From Haloarcula marismortui ATCC 43049 (GTDB lineage Archaea > Halobacteriota > Halobacteria > Halobacteriales > Haloarculaceae): 39,521 nt of DNA. Positions 1-7,710 of this stretch are shown here, piece by piece (within the stretch, counting starts at the first letter, position 1; every line of letters begins with the position of its first letter). A program made the translations under genes and the position numbers. The stretch lies in NCBI RefSeq assembly GCF_000011085.1, contig NC_006391.1:1-39521 (forward strand), in the 5' to 3' direction. The notes beneath the pieces were generated by a model. The model saw only the letters and a list, made by a program, of their open reading frames with translations, was not told the origin of the DNA and searched no databases.

Positions 1-162
1 AAGTTCACGACAGCCGGCTGCGGCGGCCCGGCTGGCGGGCCGAGCGGCACCGATCACCGCGAGCGGAAGAAAAGTTCCGTTCGTTACGCGCGCGTATCTG
101 GAACAGGAACGGAAGGGGGGACCCCCCTGAACCCTGTTGGAGGTGTGGCTGATGGACAGTGA
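1..162 (+). CDS. C-terminal part of a 70-aa protein that begins at 39471 across the circular junction
   Basis: Frame 1 is open from base 1 to the TGA at 160-162 and carries 53 residues, rich in Gly, Arg and Thr. Joined to the 17 codons at 39471-39521 it gives one 70-residue protein with an ATG start and no frame break. It then overlaps the ATG of the large surface protein (152) by 11 bases, the same style of overlap seen throughout this operon. No membrane segment or known domain is visible. Frame 2 is also open to 130, so coding here rests mainly on the junction argument. Confidence 0.6.
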   Translation, partial: KFTTAGCGGPAGGPSGTDHRERKKSSVRYARVSGTGTEGGTPLNPVGGVADGQ

Positions 163-3100
163 TGACCTGCCACTGTCGAGTGAACAACTGTCGATTGTCG
201 GCATGGCGCTGGCGGTCGTCATCGTGTCCGTCGCCGCGCCGATGCTGTTCGCGCCACAGTCGAACGCACCCGAGGACGCGAACAGTGGGACAGTCTACTC
301 GACGCCGACTGGCGACGACCAACAGGCAGAGTCAGCGTCGACGCCGACCAACCCAGCCAGCAATCCGTTCGACGAACTGAGTACCGCGCCGCGCGACCCG
401 GACGAACCACTGTCGACCGTGCCAGAGACGCACGTCGAGAGTAACACGACCGAACCGTCGCTGTCGGCATCGGCGGGCGCACAGACACTCCGGGCGTCGA
501 CAACGACCGTCGACGGCGAGCCCGCGCTGAATCTGACCGACGACCGCACGCATGACGGCCGCTGGGTCGGCGTCTCGACGGACTGGCTCAAAGACCAGCA
601 CGGGTCGGTGCCAGCCGTCGTCGGTGTCGTGCATGAATCTGGCAAGGTGTATCAAGAAGAGATTCACGTCCGCAACGGCGAAGCACAGTTCTGGGTGAGC
701 GGGTTCTCGACGAACACGATCACGTTCGGCGGGACACTGCAGATCGACGGCCAGCCGGCGACGACCGGCACGACGCACCTGTATGAGGTTCGGGACCTCG
801 ACAGTGCGACAGACCCCGAGATAACGCTGACCGGACAGGTCAACACTGAGCGAGACACGAAACAGGTCATCGGCGCGACCGACGGACAGTCGATCCAGCT
901 GGCGGTCGCTGGCGATAACCTCGCGCCACGGAACCCGGAAGTGACGTTTACGGGCGTCGAACAGACCACGACGGACGCGGGACTGATCTCGACAACGCTG
1001 TCGGACGGTGGGACTGTCGACTACAGCGTCGACGGGAATCAGCCGGCCACAGATGTCTCGGCGACGTTCATCGGCAAGTCAACAACGAGTACAGAGAGCC
1101 TGTCACACAACGGTCTGTCTGACGGGGCGACGATATCCCACACTGTTGATGGCACTATTCCCGCGAACAACGCCGAAGTGACGTTTTCGGGATACTCGTC
1201 TCGGTCGTCGCACTCGATTACCGGAACTACCGGGTCATCGGTTACTCGGTCGCTCCCCATGACCGGGAATCGAGAGCCAACGGACGGGACCGGCAACAAT
1301 CCAACCGTCACAGTGACCGCAAACAGCCCGCCTGTCAAAGAGACAACTGGGAGCAAAACAGGCACTCCGACCACTATCGACGCCACAAGTGGTGGGTCAG
1401 CTAACTTGTCGTGGACTCCCCAAACATCTGGCAAGCTAACACAGGTCTCCTTCGACGTGCAGAGTGCCAGCGGGACGAACGGTAACTTCGAGCGACTTGA
1501 GGTATATGACTCAAGCGGGACCAAAATCGGTGGGATATACGATTCATCAGTGTTGGAGTATCAGACCGGCACACAGACCGTTACTGGATTTGGCAATCCT
1601 GCTGTGTCAGCTGGTGAGACATATGAAATACGGATTACCGAATACTCACGGTCTTATGCAAGTGGGCACGTCGATATTAGCCCGTGGGCCAGTGGCACGG
1701 TCGACACATCGGTAAACTCGGTGTCTATCACAACTAACGACGGCGCAGCAGCCTCATGGGGAAGCCTCTCAAACGGCGAGACCCAAACCAAACGACTCGA
1801 CCTGTCCACAGCAGCGTCATCTGTCGATATATCTACGGACACAACGGGATCGGCATCTGTCGACTACGATATTTCCTATACTGACCGGACTGCCAGCAAG
1901 AACCCGCGCATCGACCTCGATGGCGACGGGAACGCCGATGCCAGCTACAACGGTATCTTGATTGATTCGCAGTCGGCCACCGTGGACGCATCGAACATCC
2001 CGACAGGCTCACACACGGCGACGGTCATGACCGACGGTGGACAGGTCGACGCCGATATCGATTACACCGAGCGGACGGCCACAAAGAACCCGTCGCTCGA
2101 TATCAACAACGACGGGACCGCTGATGCGTCCTATAGCGGCGTCCTGATGGACGGCGAAACGGTCACGCGCTCGGTCACGGATATTTCACCGGGCAGTCAG
2201 ACCGCACAGGTGTCGACTGGCCACGAAGTCGGCGTCGAAGCCGGCTCGACTGTGACGACGGTCACGCAGGACCCGTCGCTTGATATCGACAACGACGGCA
2301 CGGCCGAAGCCGAGTACATCGGCCAACTCAACGATGGCGAATCCCAGACCGTCCAAATCAACGAGTTCGACAGCGCCGTGACAGAGGCACTCGTCGGCAC
2401 GCAATCGGGCGCTGTCGACGTGAATATCGGCTACACCGAGCGGACCGTCACCGAGGACGCTGGCGTCATCATCAACGGCCAGCCGGTGCGGATGTCGGGC
2501 ACGCTCGGGCAAGACGACACGGCGACACTCTCCGCGAATAGCAGCTGGCTACAGTCTGGCCAGAACAACGTCACCGTCGTCGCTGGCGACGGCGACACCG
2601 GCAGCGATGCTCCCGCGCCCACCGTCGAAGTCGACTACCACCACGAACTGACGACACAGCGGGCTGTCACCTTCCAGAACGAAGCGTTCAGCGAGCGCTA
2701 CAATATCTCTCGCACGTACCTCTCCAGCCGCGAGAGTGCCACGCTGACGATTCCCCACGCCGAGAACATCATCTCGCTGCGGACGCTGGAAGTGCGGCTC
2801 GACCAGTCCGGCGGCTGGACCGAAGTGCCGGCGTCGGCCCGGTCTATGCAGGGCACGGAACTGCAGGTCGACATTGCCGCACTGACCGGCGGCACCGTTC
2901 CAGAGGGCACGACCGTCGAACTCCGGTCGGTCGGCTCGAAGATCGACGTGCATAACGGCGCGGTCACGGTCATGCAAGCCACGCCCGTCGGGACCGACCT
3001 GAACTCGCGGGTCCGGCTGGACAGCTGGGCGAGTGATGCCTACATCAGCGTCGGGAATACCTCGCAAGCCCAGCAACTCCATTACGGCGTCAACGAGAGT

Positions 3101-4135
3101 TATTCGGCGGAAGGCGACTATGCCGAACTCTCGACGGGCCACGAACAGCGCGTGCACTTCCCGGAAGCGGTCAGCGGGAGCGAGGTCGGCGTCCGGGCCG
3201 CACCGGTCCAACTCTCGCCGGTCAACGGGACCATTCGGGCGAGCGTGCCCGAACAGCGAACGAACGCCACCAGCCCGGCGTTCACCGTCGACCCGGGCCA
3301 GCGGGCCGGCGAGTCGTTCACTGTCGAATATCTGGGCGCGACCGAAGAGACGTGGTACGGCGTCTATGAGGTAGACACCAGCCAGCGCTTCGACCGTGTT
3401 CAGGGCCGCGAACCGATGACGGTGCCACAGGACAACATCGATTCGGTGGTGCGGGTCAAAACGGCATCGGCACCGACGGCGAACCCCGGCGGCGCGTCGA
3501 CGATCTTCGGCGCGGCCGACCAGGGCAACCTCGTCGGGCTGGTCGCACTATTCGGGTCGATTGCGATGCTGTTCGTGATCGGCCGCCGGCCCGAGCGCTC
3601 GCGCGAGGTTGTCGATTCGCTCGCGACCAGCGCTGGGTCGGCCGCCGGACAGCTGCCCCGCGTCGGCGGGCTCGTCGAGGACGGTGTCGTCAGCGGCATC
3701 GAAGCCCTCGGTGACGCCATCGTCACGCTCGGTGAGAACACCATATTAACGAGCGCCGTCGGCGCGGCGGCACTGGTGGCCGCCATCCAGTCGGGCTACA
3801 TCGATATCGGGCCGGAACTGGGCGCGATGCTGGCCGTCACCGGTCTCGCTATCGGGTCGCTCGTATTCCTGCAGCGGATCGATGAGTTCACGACGGCCCG
3901 GTGGATTGCGATTGTCGGTGTCCTCGGTGTTTTGGCGCTGCAATGGCTCGGTGAGGGCGACCTGCTGACAGCGCTGGTGAACTCCGATGCGTTCGTGATC
4001 GTGCTGGTCATCGCCGGCTACGCGGTCATCCAACTCGTGCGGGAGTACCGCGCGAACAACTCGCCCGATGACGACCAGCCGCAGGTCAATATCATCGCTC
4101 GTGGCAGTGGCGGCAACGGAGGGAGTGACGACTGA
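152..4135 (+). CDS. Large membrane-anchored surface protein with beta-repeat ectodomain and calcium-binding repeats
   Basis: This 1,327-aa protein starts at ATG 152; GGAGGTG at 139-145 is a well-placed ribosome site, so the in-frame TTG at 137 is unlikely. Residues about 13-33 form an N-terminal membrane segment. A long Thr/Ser/Asp-rich ectodomain follows. Near residues 230-350 a module of about 40 residues recurs roughly three times (V-T-F-T/S-G, then a DG-containing stretch). Around 588, 650 and 711 are three DxDxDGxxD-like calcium-binding loops about 62 residues apart, each followed by a YTERT-type strand. From about 1125 onward there are four to five hydrophobic helices and a short Gly-rich tail. 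It heads the right half of the long operon and is probably a cell-surface or particle-surface adhesin or spike. The family is not recognised. Residues about 390-570 have a different codon style, suggesting a swapped module. Confidence 0.85.
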   Translation: MDSDDLPLSSEQLSIVGMALAVVIVSVAAPMLFAPQSNAPEDANSGTVYSTPTGDDQQAESASTPTNPASNPFDELSTAPRDPDEPLSTVPETHVESNTTEPSLSASAGAQTLRASTTTVDGEPALNLTDDRTHDGRWVGVSTDWLKDQHGSVPAVVGVVHESGKVYQEEIHVRNGEAQFWVSGFSTNTITFGGTLQIDGQPATTGTTHLYEVRDLDSATDPEITLTGQVNTERDTKQVIGATDGQSIQLAVAGDNLAPRNPEVTFTGVEQTTTDAGLISTTLSDGGTVDYSVDGNQPATDVSATFIGKSTTSTESLSHNGLSDGATISHTVDGTIPANNAEVTFSGYSSRSSHSITGTTGSSVTRSLPMTGNREPTDGTGNNPTVTVTANSPPVKETTGSKTGTPTTIDATSGGSANLSWTPQTSGKLTQVSFDVQSASGTNGNFERLEVYDSSGTKIGGIYDSSVLEYQTGTQTVTGFGNPAVSAGETYEIRITEYSRSYASGHVDISPWASGTVDTSVNSVSITTNDGAAASWGSLSNGETQTKRLDLSTAASSVDISTDTTGSASVDYDISYTDRTASKNPRIDLDGDGNADASYNGILIDSQSATVDASNIPTGSHTATVMTDGGQVDADIDYTERTATKNPSLDINNDGTADASYSGVLMDGETVTRSVTDISPGSQTAQVSTGHEVGVEAGSTVTTVTQDPSLDIDNDGTAEAEYIGQLNDGESQTVQINEFDSAVTEALVGTQSGAVDVNIGYTERTVTEDAGVIINGQPVRMSGTLGQDDTATLSANSSWLQSGQNNVTVVAGDGDTGSDAPAPTVEVDYHHELTTQRAVTFQNEAFSERYNISRTYLSSRESATLTIPHAENIISLRTLEVRLDQSGGWTEVPASARSMQGTELQVDIAALTGGTVPEGTTVELRSVGSKIDVHNGAVTVMQATPVGTDLNSRVRLDSWASDAYISVGNTSQAQQLHYGVNESYSAEGDYAELSTGHEQRVHFPEAVSGSEVGVRAAPVQLSPVNGTIRASVPEQRTNATSPAFTVDPGQRAGESFTVEYLGATEETWYGVYEVDTSQRFDRVQGREPMTVPQDNIDSVVRVKTASAPTANPGGASTIFGAADQGNLVGLVALFGSIAMLFVIGRRPERSREVVDSLATSAGSAAGQLPRVGGLVEDGVVSGIEALGDAIVTLGENTILTSAVGAAALVAAIQSGYIDIGPELGAMLAVTGLAIGSLVFLQRIDEFTTARWIAIVGVLGVLALQWLGEGDLLTALVNSDAFVIVLVIAGYAVIQLVREYRANNSPDDDQPQVNIIARGSGGNGGSDD

Positions 4136-4437
4136 TGTTCGCCAACGGCGAGGTCGTGCAAGTGCTGGACAGCAGCACCCGCAGGGGCTACCGAACCGGC
4201 GAAGACCTCGAACGACTGGCCGGCGAGGATACGGTGGTGGTCTTGAACGACGACGCTCCGAGTCGGCTGGACCAGTGGCTGCCGTGGCGAGATACGCGGC
4301 CGATGGCTGAGTGGGCACCAGTCGTCGTGATGCGTTCCGACCGTGCGCCCGATCCCGGCGAGCGGATCGACTGGGAGCTGTGTCAGACACCAGTCGAGGG
4401 CGTGTTCGTCCGGGAGTTCCGTGGGGGTAACGACTGA
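4135..4437 (+). CDS. Small soluble hypothetical protein
   Basis: A 100-aa protein whose ATG shares its A with the TGA of the surface-protein gene (TGATG overlap), implying translational coupling. There is no signal peptide or membrane segment. The chain is acidic, with one Cys (in WELCQTP) and the motif VVVLNDD in the middle. It lies between two genes for membrane proteins, so it may be a cytoplasmic partner of the surface protein; that is inference from position only. The family is not recognised. Confidence 0.7.
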   Translation: MFANGEVVQVLDSSTRRGYRTGEDLERLAGEDTVVVLNDDAPSRLDQWLPWRDTRPMAEWAPVVVMRSDRAPDPGERIDWELCQTPVEGVFVREFRGGND

Positions 4438-4742
4438 TGTTCGACTGGTTCGGCGCACTCGTTGCGGAGTTCGGAAAAGAGGTCGCGCTGGTCACAGCCG
4501 TCGTGTACGGCGGGTACAAGTTCCGGCGCATCAAGAGTATCATCGGCGGACTGGTGGCGGCCGTCGGCACGGTCGCGACGTTTGGCGCGCTCACCGTCGG
4601 GGCGCTCGTGCTGGGGATGGCGACGGGCTGGGTCAGCGTCGACGTGGGCCAGATGATCGGTGATATCGTCTCTGGGGCTGGCGCCGCGTGGGACGTGGCC
4701 GGGAAAAGGGCCGTCGACTGGCTCTCAACGGAGGTGCTGTAA
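4437..4742 (+). CDS. Small membrane protein
   Basis: A 101-aa protein starting at an ATG that overlaps the preceding TGA by one base. It has a short hydrophobic stretch near residues 15-26, a basic patch (YKFRRIK), then a long hydrophobic span at about 34-62 rich in Gly, Ala and Val. The C-terminal third is amphipathic. It is one of the many small membrane proteins of this operon. No family is recognised; the positive-inside rule would put the basic patch in the cytoplasm. Confidence 0.7.
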   Translation: MFDWFGALVAEFGKEVALVTAVVYGGYKFRRIKSIIGGLVAAVGTVATFGALTVGALVLGMATGWVSVDVGQMIGDIVSGAGAAWDVAGKRAVDWLSTEVL

Positions 4743-5065
4743 TGACGGACCTCGATGGCGTCGAGGACGACCCGGACTGGGCGGCCTTCGCGAACCTCTC
4801 GCCGGTCGCACAGACCTGCCTGCTGGTGGTCGAAGCCCACGACGGCGACGGCTGGCGCGGACTCATCGCACAGAAAGCGCAGGAGGGACTCGACACGAGT
4901 GACCGCTGGGTCCGGGAACAGCTGTCGGAACTGGAAGCGAAGGGGTTGGTCGAAGCGTCGGGACCGAACAAGCGACGAGAAACGTACTCAGTGACCGAGG
5001 ACGGCCACGAGGTGCTGGCCGGGATGCGGGACAGTCTTGACCGGGCGCTGGGGGAGGACTCGTGA
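4742..5065 (+). CDS. Winged helix-turn-helix protein
   Basis: A 107-aa protein from the ATG at 4742, which overlaps the TAA of the previous gene (TAATG). An in-frame start at 4688 lies inside the upstream gene and is disfavoured. The pattern is a winged helix: a first helix (SPVAQTCLLVV), a recognition region (TSDRWVREQLSELEAKGLV) and a wing (NKRRETYSVTEDG). This matches small haloarchaeal MarR/PadR/ArsR-like regulators. Located at the end of the envelope operon, it may be a feedback regulator; the target is unknown. Confidence 0.75.
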   Translation: MTDLDGVEDDPDWAAFANLSPVAQTCLLVVEAHDGDGWRGLIAQKAQEGLDTSDRWVREQLSELEAKGLVEASGPNKRRETYSVTEDGHEVLAGMRDSLDRALGEDS

Positions 5066-5268
5066 TTGTGCCCGAGGGCTCGTGGGTTGCCGAAGCCCGC
5101 GGCCACCCGCGAAAGCTCGGCGCGTTGGTCGTCGGGCTGGCGCTCGTGGGGATCGGCGGCCCGATGCTGTGGTGGCTGGGGCTCGCGTTGTCGAGTCTTG
5201 CTGTCGGGCAGTTGGTAGCCTACTGGGGCGATGAAACGGACCCGGCCGTCGACCGGAGGGCAATCTGA
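5062..5268 (+). CDS. Small two-helix membrane protein
   Basis: A 68-aa protein with a GTG start overlapping the TGA of the wHTH gene (GTGA). Two hydrophobic helices are visible, roughly residues 19-36 and 38-54, separated by a short turn, with a charged C-terminus. It is the last gene in the tightly overlapping operon that begins at 29080. Function is not recognised. Confidence 0.65.
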   Translation: MIVPEGSWVAEARGHPRKLGALVVGLALVGIGGPMLWWLGLALSSLAVGQLVAYWGDETDPAVDRRAI

Positions 5269-5274
5269 AATAGT

Positions 5275-5808
5275 ATGATACAAGCATTCACAACACTGTT
5301 TTCGACTGTTGCTCAGCAGACTGCTGAGCTGACCGGTTTTGAGTCTGGACTGGCGACTATAGCAGCTATTACCGCACTGGGGTTAGTCGGCTTGCTGGTA
5401 TTGATCCAGACCTTCACCACTCGAAATATCTGGAACTATCTTTCGCGGGTTAATGGAATCGGTGTCGTCGCCATCGGCACGTCGCTATCGGTGCTGTACG
5501 CGGTCGACACACAGAACACCGAGTTGCTACGGGTGTACGGGACACCGATTGCCGGCCTCCTGATCCTCGTGATTGGTATCAAGTCCGAGCGAGTGTCAGG
5601 GCCTGCGGGGCTGTTAGAGTGGCTGACACTGGATGATGCACTGCGGTCAATCATCGTTGCAGCCTCTGGTACAACGCTGATCGGCGTATTCAGACCTGGC
5701 CCCGTGGCGGTGTCTGATTACTTGACCGGGTTTCCAGCAGCAGGTCTGCTGATACTTGGAGTGATCGTAGTAATCCCGGCAAAAAAACTGAAAGAACCAG
5801 ACGACTAG
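5275..5808 (+). CDS. Multi-pass membrane protein
   Basis: A 177-aa protein with about five predicted membrane helices (near residues 27-45, 60-77, 87-101, 121-138 and 150-170) and a basic tail (KKLKE). It starts 6 bases after the preceding gene rather than overlapping it. Its sequence is visibly more AT-rich at third positions than the operon upstream, so it may be an independent or later acquisition. Its stop overlaps the stop of the convergent 45-aa gene at 5805. The family is not recognised. Confidence 0.7.
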   Translation: MIQAFTTLFSTVAQQTAELTGFESGLATIAAITALGLVGLLVLIQTFTTRNIWNYLSRVNGIGVVAIGTSLSVLYAVDTQNTELLRVYGTPIAGLLILVIGIKSERVSGPAGLLEWLTLDDALRSIIVAASGTTLIGVFRPGPVAVSDYLTGFPAAGLLILGVIVVIPAKKLKEPDD

Positions 5809-5942
5809 CGTTCAATCAATTTACCAGTTTTAATCAGTGCCAGTGGGTCGTACCCGTCCTGATAGACCGTATAGAGATAGTACGCAAATGTGAGGAAGAT
5901 AAGCACCGCCACGAAAACAAACCCCTCCATTGCGGAGTTCAT
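5805..5942 (-). CDS. 45-residue single-pass membrane microprotein
   Basis: On the minus strand an ATG at 5942 opens 45 codons ending at TAG 5805-5807, which interlocks with the TAG of the convergent gene. Residues about 7-25 are hydrophobic and aromatic (FVFVAVLIFLTFAYYLY), followed by a polar tail ending GKLIER. A TATA-like ATATATTT on the minus strand near 5967-5974 sits about 27 bases before the ATG, the spacing of a leaderless haloarchaeal transcript. The combination of promoter, membrane helix and clean stop supports a real gene. Function unknown. Confidence 0.6.
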   Translation of the reverse strand: MNSAMEGFVFVAVLIFLTFAYYLYTVYQDGYDPLALIKTGKLIER

Positions 5943-5971
5943 ATCCGATATTACGAACACTCTGAAAATAT

Positions 5972-6142
5972 ATGTTTGGGTCACTCAACGGCTTCGGGGT
6001 GGTCGACGAGATATCCCGCAAGGTCGCTCGGCAGTTCAACACAGTCGGCGAGTTCGTCGCTGCTGACGCTGCGGACCTCAAAGCAATCGATGGTGTTGGC
6101 CCGGAGCGCGCTGAAACCTTGGCGACGGTTGACGCCGAGTGA
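5972..6142 (+). CDS. Helix-hairpin-helix DNA-binding mini-protein
   Basis: A 56-aa product from ATG 5972 to TGA 6140-6142. Residues about 5-30 and 32-54 look like two helix-hairpin-helix motifs; the second contains LKAIDGVGPERAETL, the classic hairpin GVGP followed by a helix. This resembles the (HhH)2 domain of LigA, UvrC or XPF-family proteins. Proteins of those families are far longer, so this is either a stand-alone DNA-binding peptide or the surviving C-terminus of a decayed gene. An in-frame TGA lies just upstream of the ATG. It is divergent from the 45-aa gene, with only 29 bp between the starts. Confidence 0.55.
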   Translation: MFGSLNGFGVVDEISRKVARQFNTVGEFVAADAADLKAIDGVGPERAETLATVDAE

Positions 6143-6806
6143 GGCCACGGCCGTTGCGGTCGTGTTGCCGGTCGTTGCACCGAGTGCTGACACCCCACCG
6201 TTTCCGCTAAAAGAACGCCCCCTGTTTCGAGTGTTGTCCCCGGCCGTCCAGGCGACGATGAGTTCGTTCGATTACGCGCGAAAGTGCCTGTGTTGTGAAC
6301 CTGATAGGATTGCGTCTCTCCCTATGGAGTGTCTACTGTCTGCCCCACTGTGCCCTACGCTGTCTCCAGGGCCCACCACCCCGTGTGCAAGATGACTCTT
6401 CCCACTGATCCTCGAGTCAGTCCACCTCCTCTGTCGCCATGGTGGCCGCCCACCCAGTCGTCGCGATCTCGCTTTCACTTTGGGTTCGCCCCAGCCGACT
6501 GTCCCACCGTCGACGACGTCGACTGTCCGACCTCAGTCTGCACTGCCGGCGGCCCGTTGCTGTGTCACCAGCCTGTCGGTCCCACTGTCGCACCTGTCTA
6601 GCCATCCTGATAGTTCGCCCCTCTTGGGGGTCGCCCCCTTGGCGCTCGTCTGAAGCCCACTTCCGGTCGGCTCTGGCTTCACCTCCGTATTGTCGTATTG
6701 TCCCCCTTCTCTTTGGACAAATACCCCAACAATACGCGAGCCATGAAAAGATTAGAACGCTCTAAATATCCTCTGATTAGCTCTAAATCCGTAAATGCTG
6801 TTGTGA
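6143..6806. other. Non-coding pyrimidine-rich region
   Basis: No convincing gene. The plus strand is markedly C/T-rich between about 6180 and 6720, with recurring CCCACTGT / CGACTGTCC words near 6347, 6398, 6496, 6524 and 6568. A GGGGG-TCG-CCCCC hairpin lies near 6627-6640. After about 6735 the base composition switches abruptly to AT-rich. The proteins that could be read here are Pro/Cys/Ser-rich and unlike haloarchaeal proteins. Confidence 0.5.
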
Positions 6807-7235
6807 TTATTTATTCCGAAAGAAATTGGATGAGAAATGGGATAGAAGGCACTGAGAAGGGTATTCATGGACATTATGGGCGTTTTTGAGGGCTAAGAAC
6901 CATGCTATCAGTGTTGTGATAGCCGCGTAAAGCTGGTATTCGGGTGATTTCGGCATTTCCCCAAATCTGTTACGTAATATTTGCTGATACATTGTTGTGA
7001 TTGCTTCATAAAGTTGGTATTCGGATGATTTCGGTGTTTTCCTATCTTTGAGATAGCTGAAATGAGTAAGCACTGTTGTGATTGCTTCATGAAGTTGGTA
7101 TTCGGATGATTACGGCATTTTCCCATAACTGAGATAGAGCGAATAGATCCATGTTTGAGAAAATGCCGGTATAGCGTCCTGAAACATTGATTTATCAGCA
7201 AAGAGGCTGTTTGAGCCGAAGTGATTATACAATAG
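6807..7235 (-). pseudogene. Decayed AT-rich gene encoding 27-residue repeats
   Basis: On the minus strand one frame encodes at least three exact-period 27-residue repeats (81 bp period; the GGTATTC word falls at 6935, 7016 and 7097 on the plus strand). Units start SSEYQLHEAITT, SSEYQLYEAITT and SPEYQLYAAITT and end in K-x-P-K. A weaker unit lies upstream and ends in P-stop, as if AAA had become TAA at about 7110. Substitutions between copies are more conservative in this frame than in the others. The AT-rich base use is unlike the rest of the replicon. I infer a broken, horizontally acquired repeat-protein gene. The upstream limit is uncertain. Confidence 0.4.
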
Positions 7236-7359
7236 TATGAACTCTAATAGGTTTAGCCGGCAAATCAAGAACGGGAGTGGTCCTACACGAAACCGTGTGG
7301 GCGTAGTGAGCGTCAGAAAGGAAGCACCAGCAACGGACTGGGTTCGGTTCCCGTCTATG

Positions 7360-7674
7360 TCAGGCTTGGTACTGACCCGTGCTGCCACTGTCGTCGAGCT
7401 GGTCGTACATCGACTCGGGGAAGGGCAAGCTCTGGTAGATGTTGTATGGACAGAACGATTTGCCAATGCAGTGCCGCTGCATATCGGGGTTGTCGCAGTT
7501 CATTGGGAGCGGGGCTTCCCCGTCGATTTCACCGTGCCGTAACTCATAACGAGCTTGATAATCAGTAGTTTCCTCGTCGTACCAGTCCCACTTGTTTTCG
7601 AAGAGATCATGGATGTCATCAACTACTGCGTCTTCGCGCTGGGACTTGGGTACTCTTTGAGTGCCAACTGAGTG
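7360..7674 (-). pseudogene. C-terminal fragment of a PriL-like (primase large subunit) iron-sulfur domain protein
   Basis: The minus strand is open from 7674 to TGA 7360-7362 (104 residues) but has no start codon near its beginning; a TAG lies at 7675-7677. Codon use is haloarchaeal. The order is a helical, acidic stretch, then TTDYQARYELRHG, then PMNCDN, RHCIGKSFCPYN and a short tail. This order (T-x-Y-Q, His, then C, C, C-P-Y) matches the 4Fe-4S C-terminal domain of archaeal/eukaryal primase large subunits and related plasmid primase proteins. The N-terminal part is missing, apparently cut where the lipoprotein gene's promoter now lies. Best read as a remnant of a replication gene. Confidence 0.55.
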
Positions 7675-7710
7675 CTAAAAATTCATTATACCTGAATAAG
7701 ATGGAACGGT

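Noticed and set aside
108-130. GGGGGG-A-CCCCCC tract before the surface-protein start as a phase-variation switch
   Set aside because: A slip there cannot fuse the upstream ORF to the surface gene because frame 2 has a TGA at 128-130; at most it would alter the 70-aa protein.
2549-4840. Long minus-strand ORFs opposite the surface protein and following genes
   Set aside because: Shadow frames typical of GC-rich DNA; composition is Arg/His/Pro-rich and no motifs are present.
6329-6601. A 90-codon Pro/Cys-rich ORF
   Set aside because: Composition follows the pyrimidine-rich DNA and no domain or promoter is visible.
7237-7542. A 101-codon plus-strand ORF
   Set aside because: It is antisense to the primase-like fragment, whose frame has haloarchaeal codon use and a recognisable Cys pattern.
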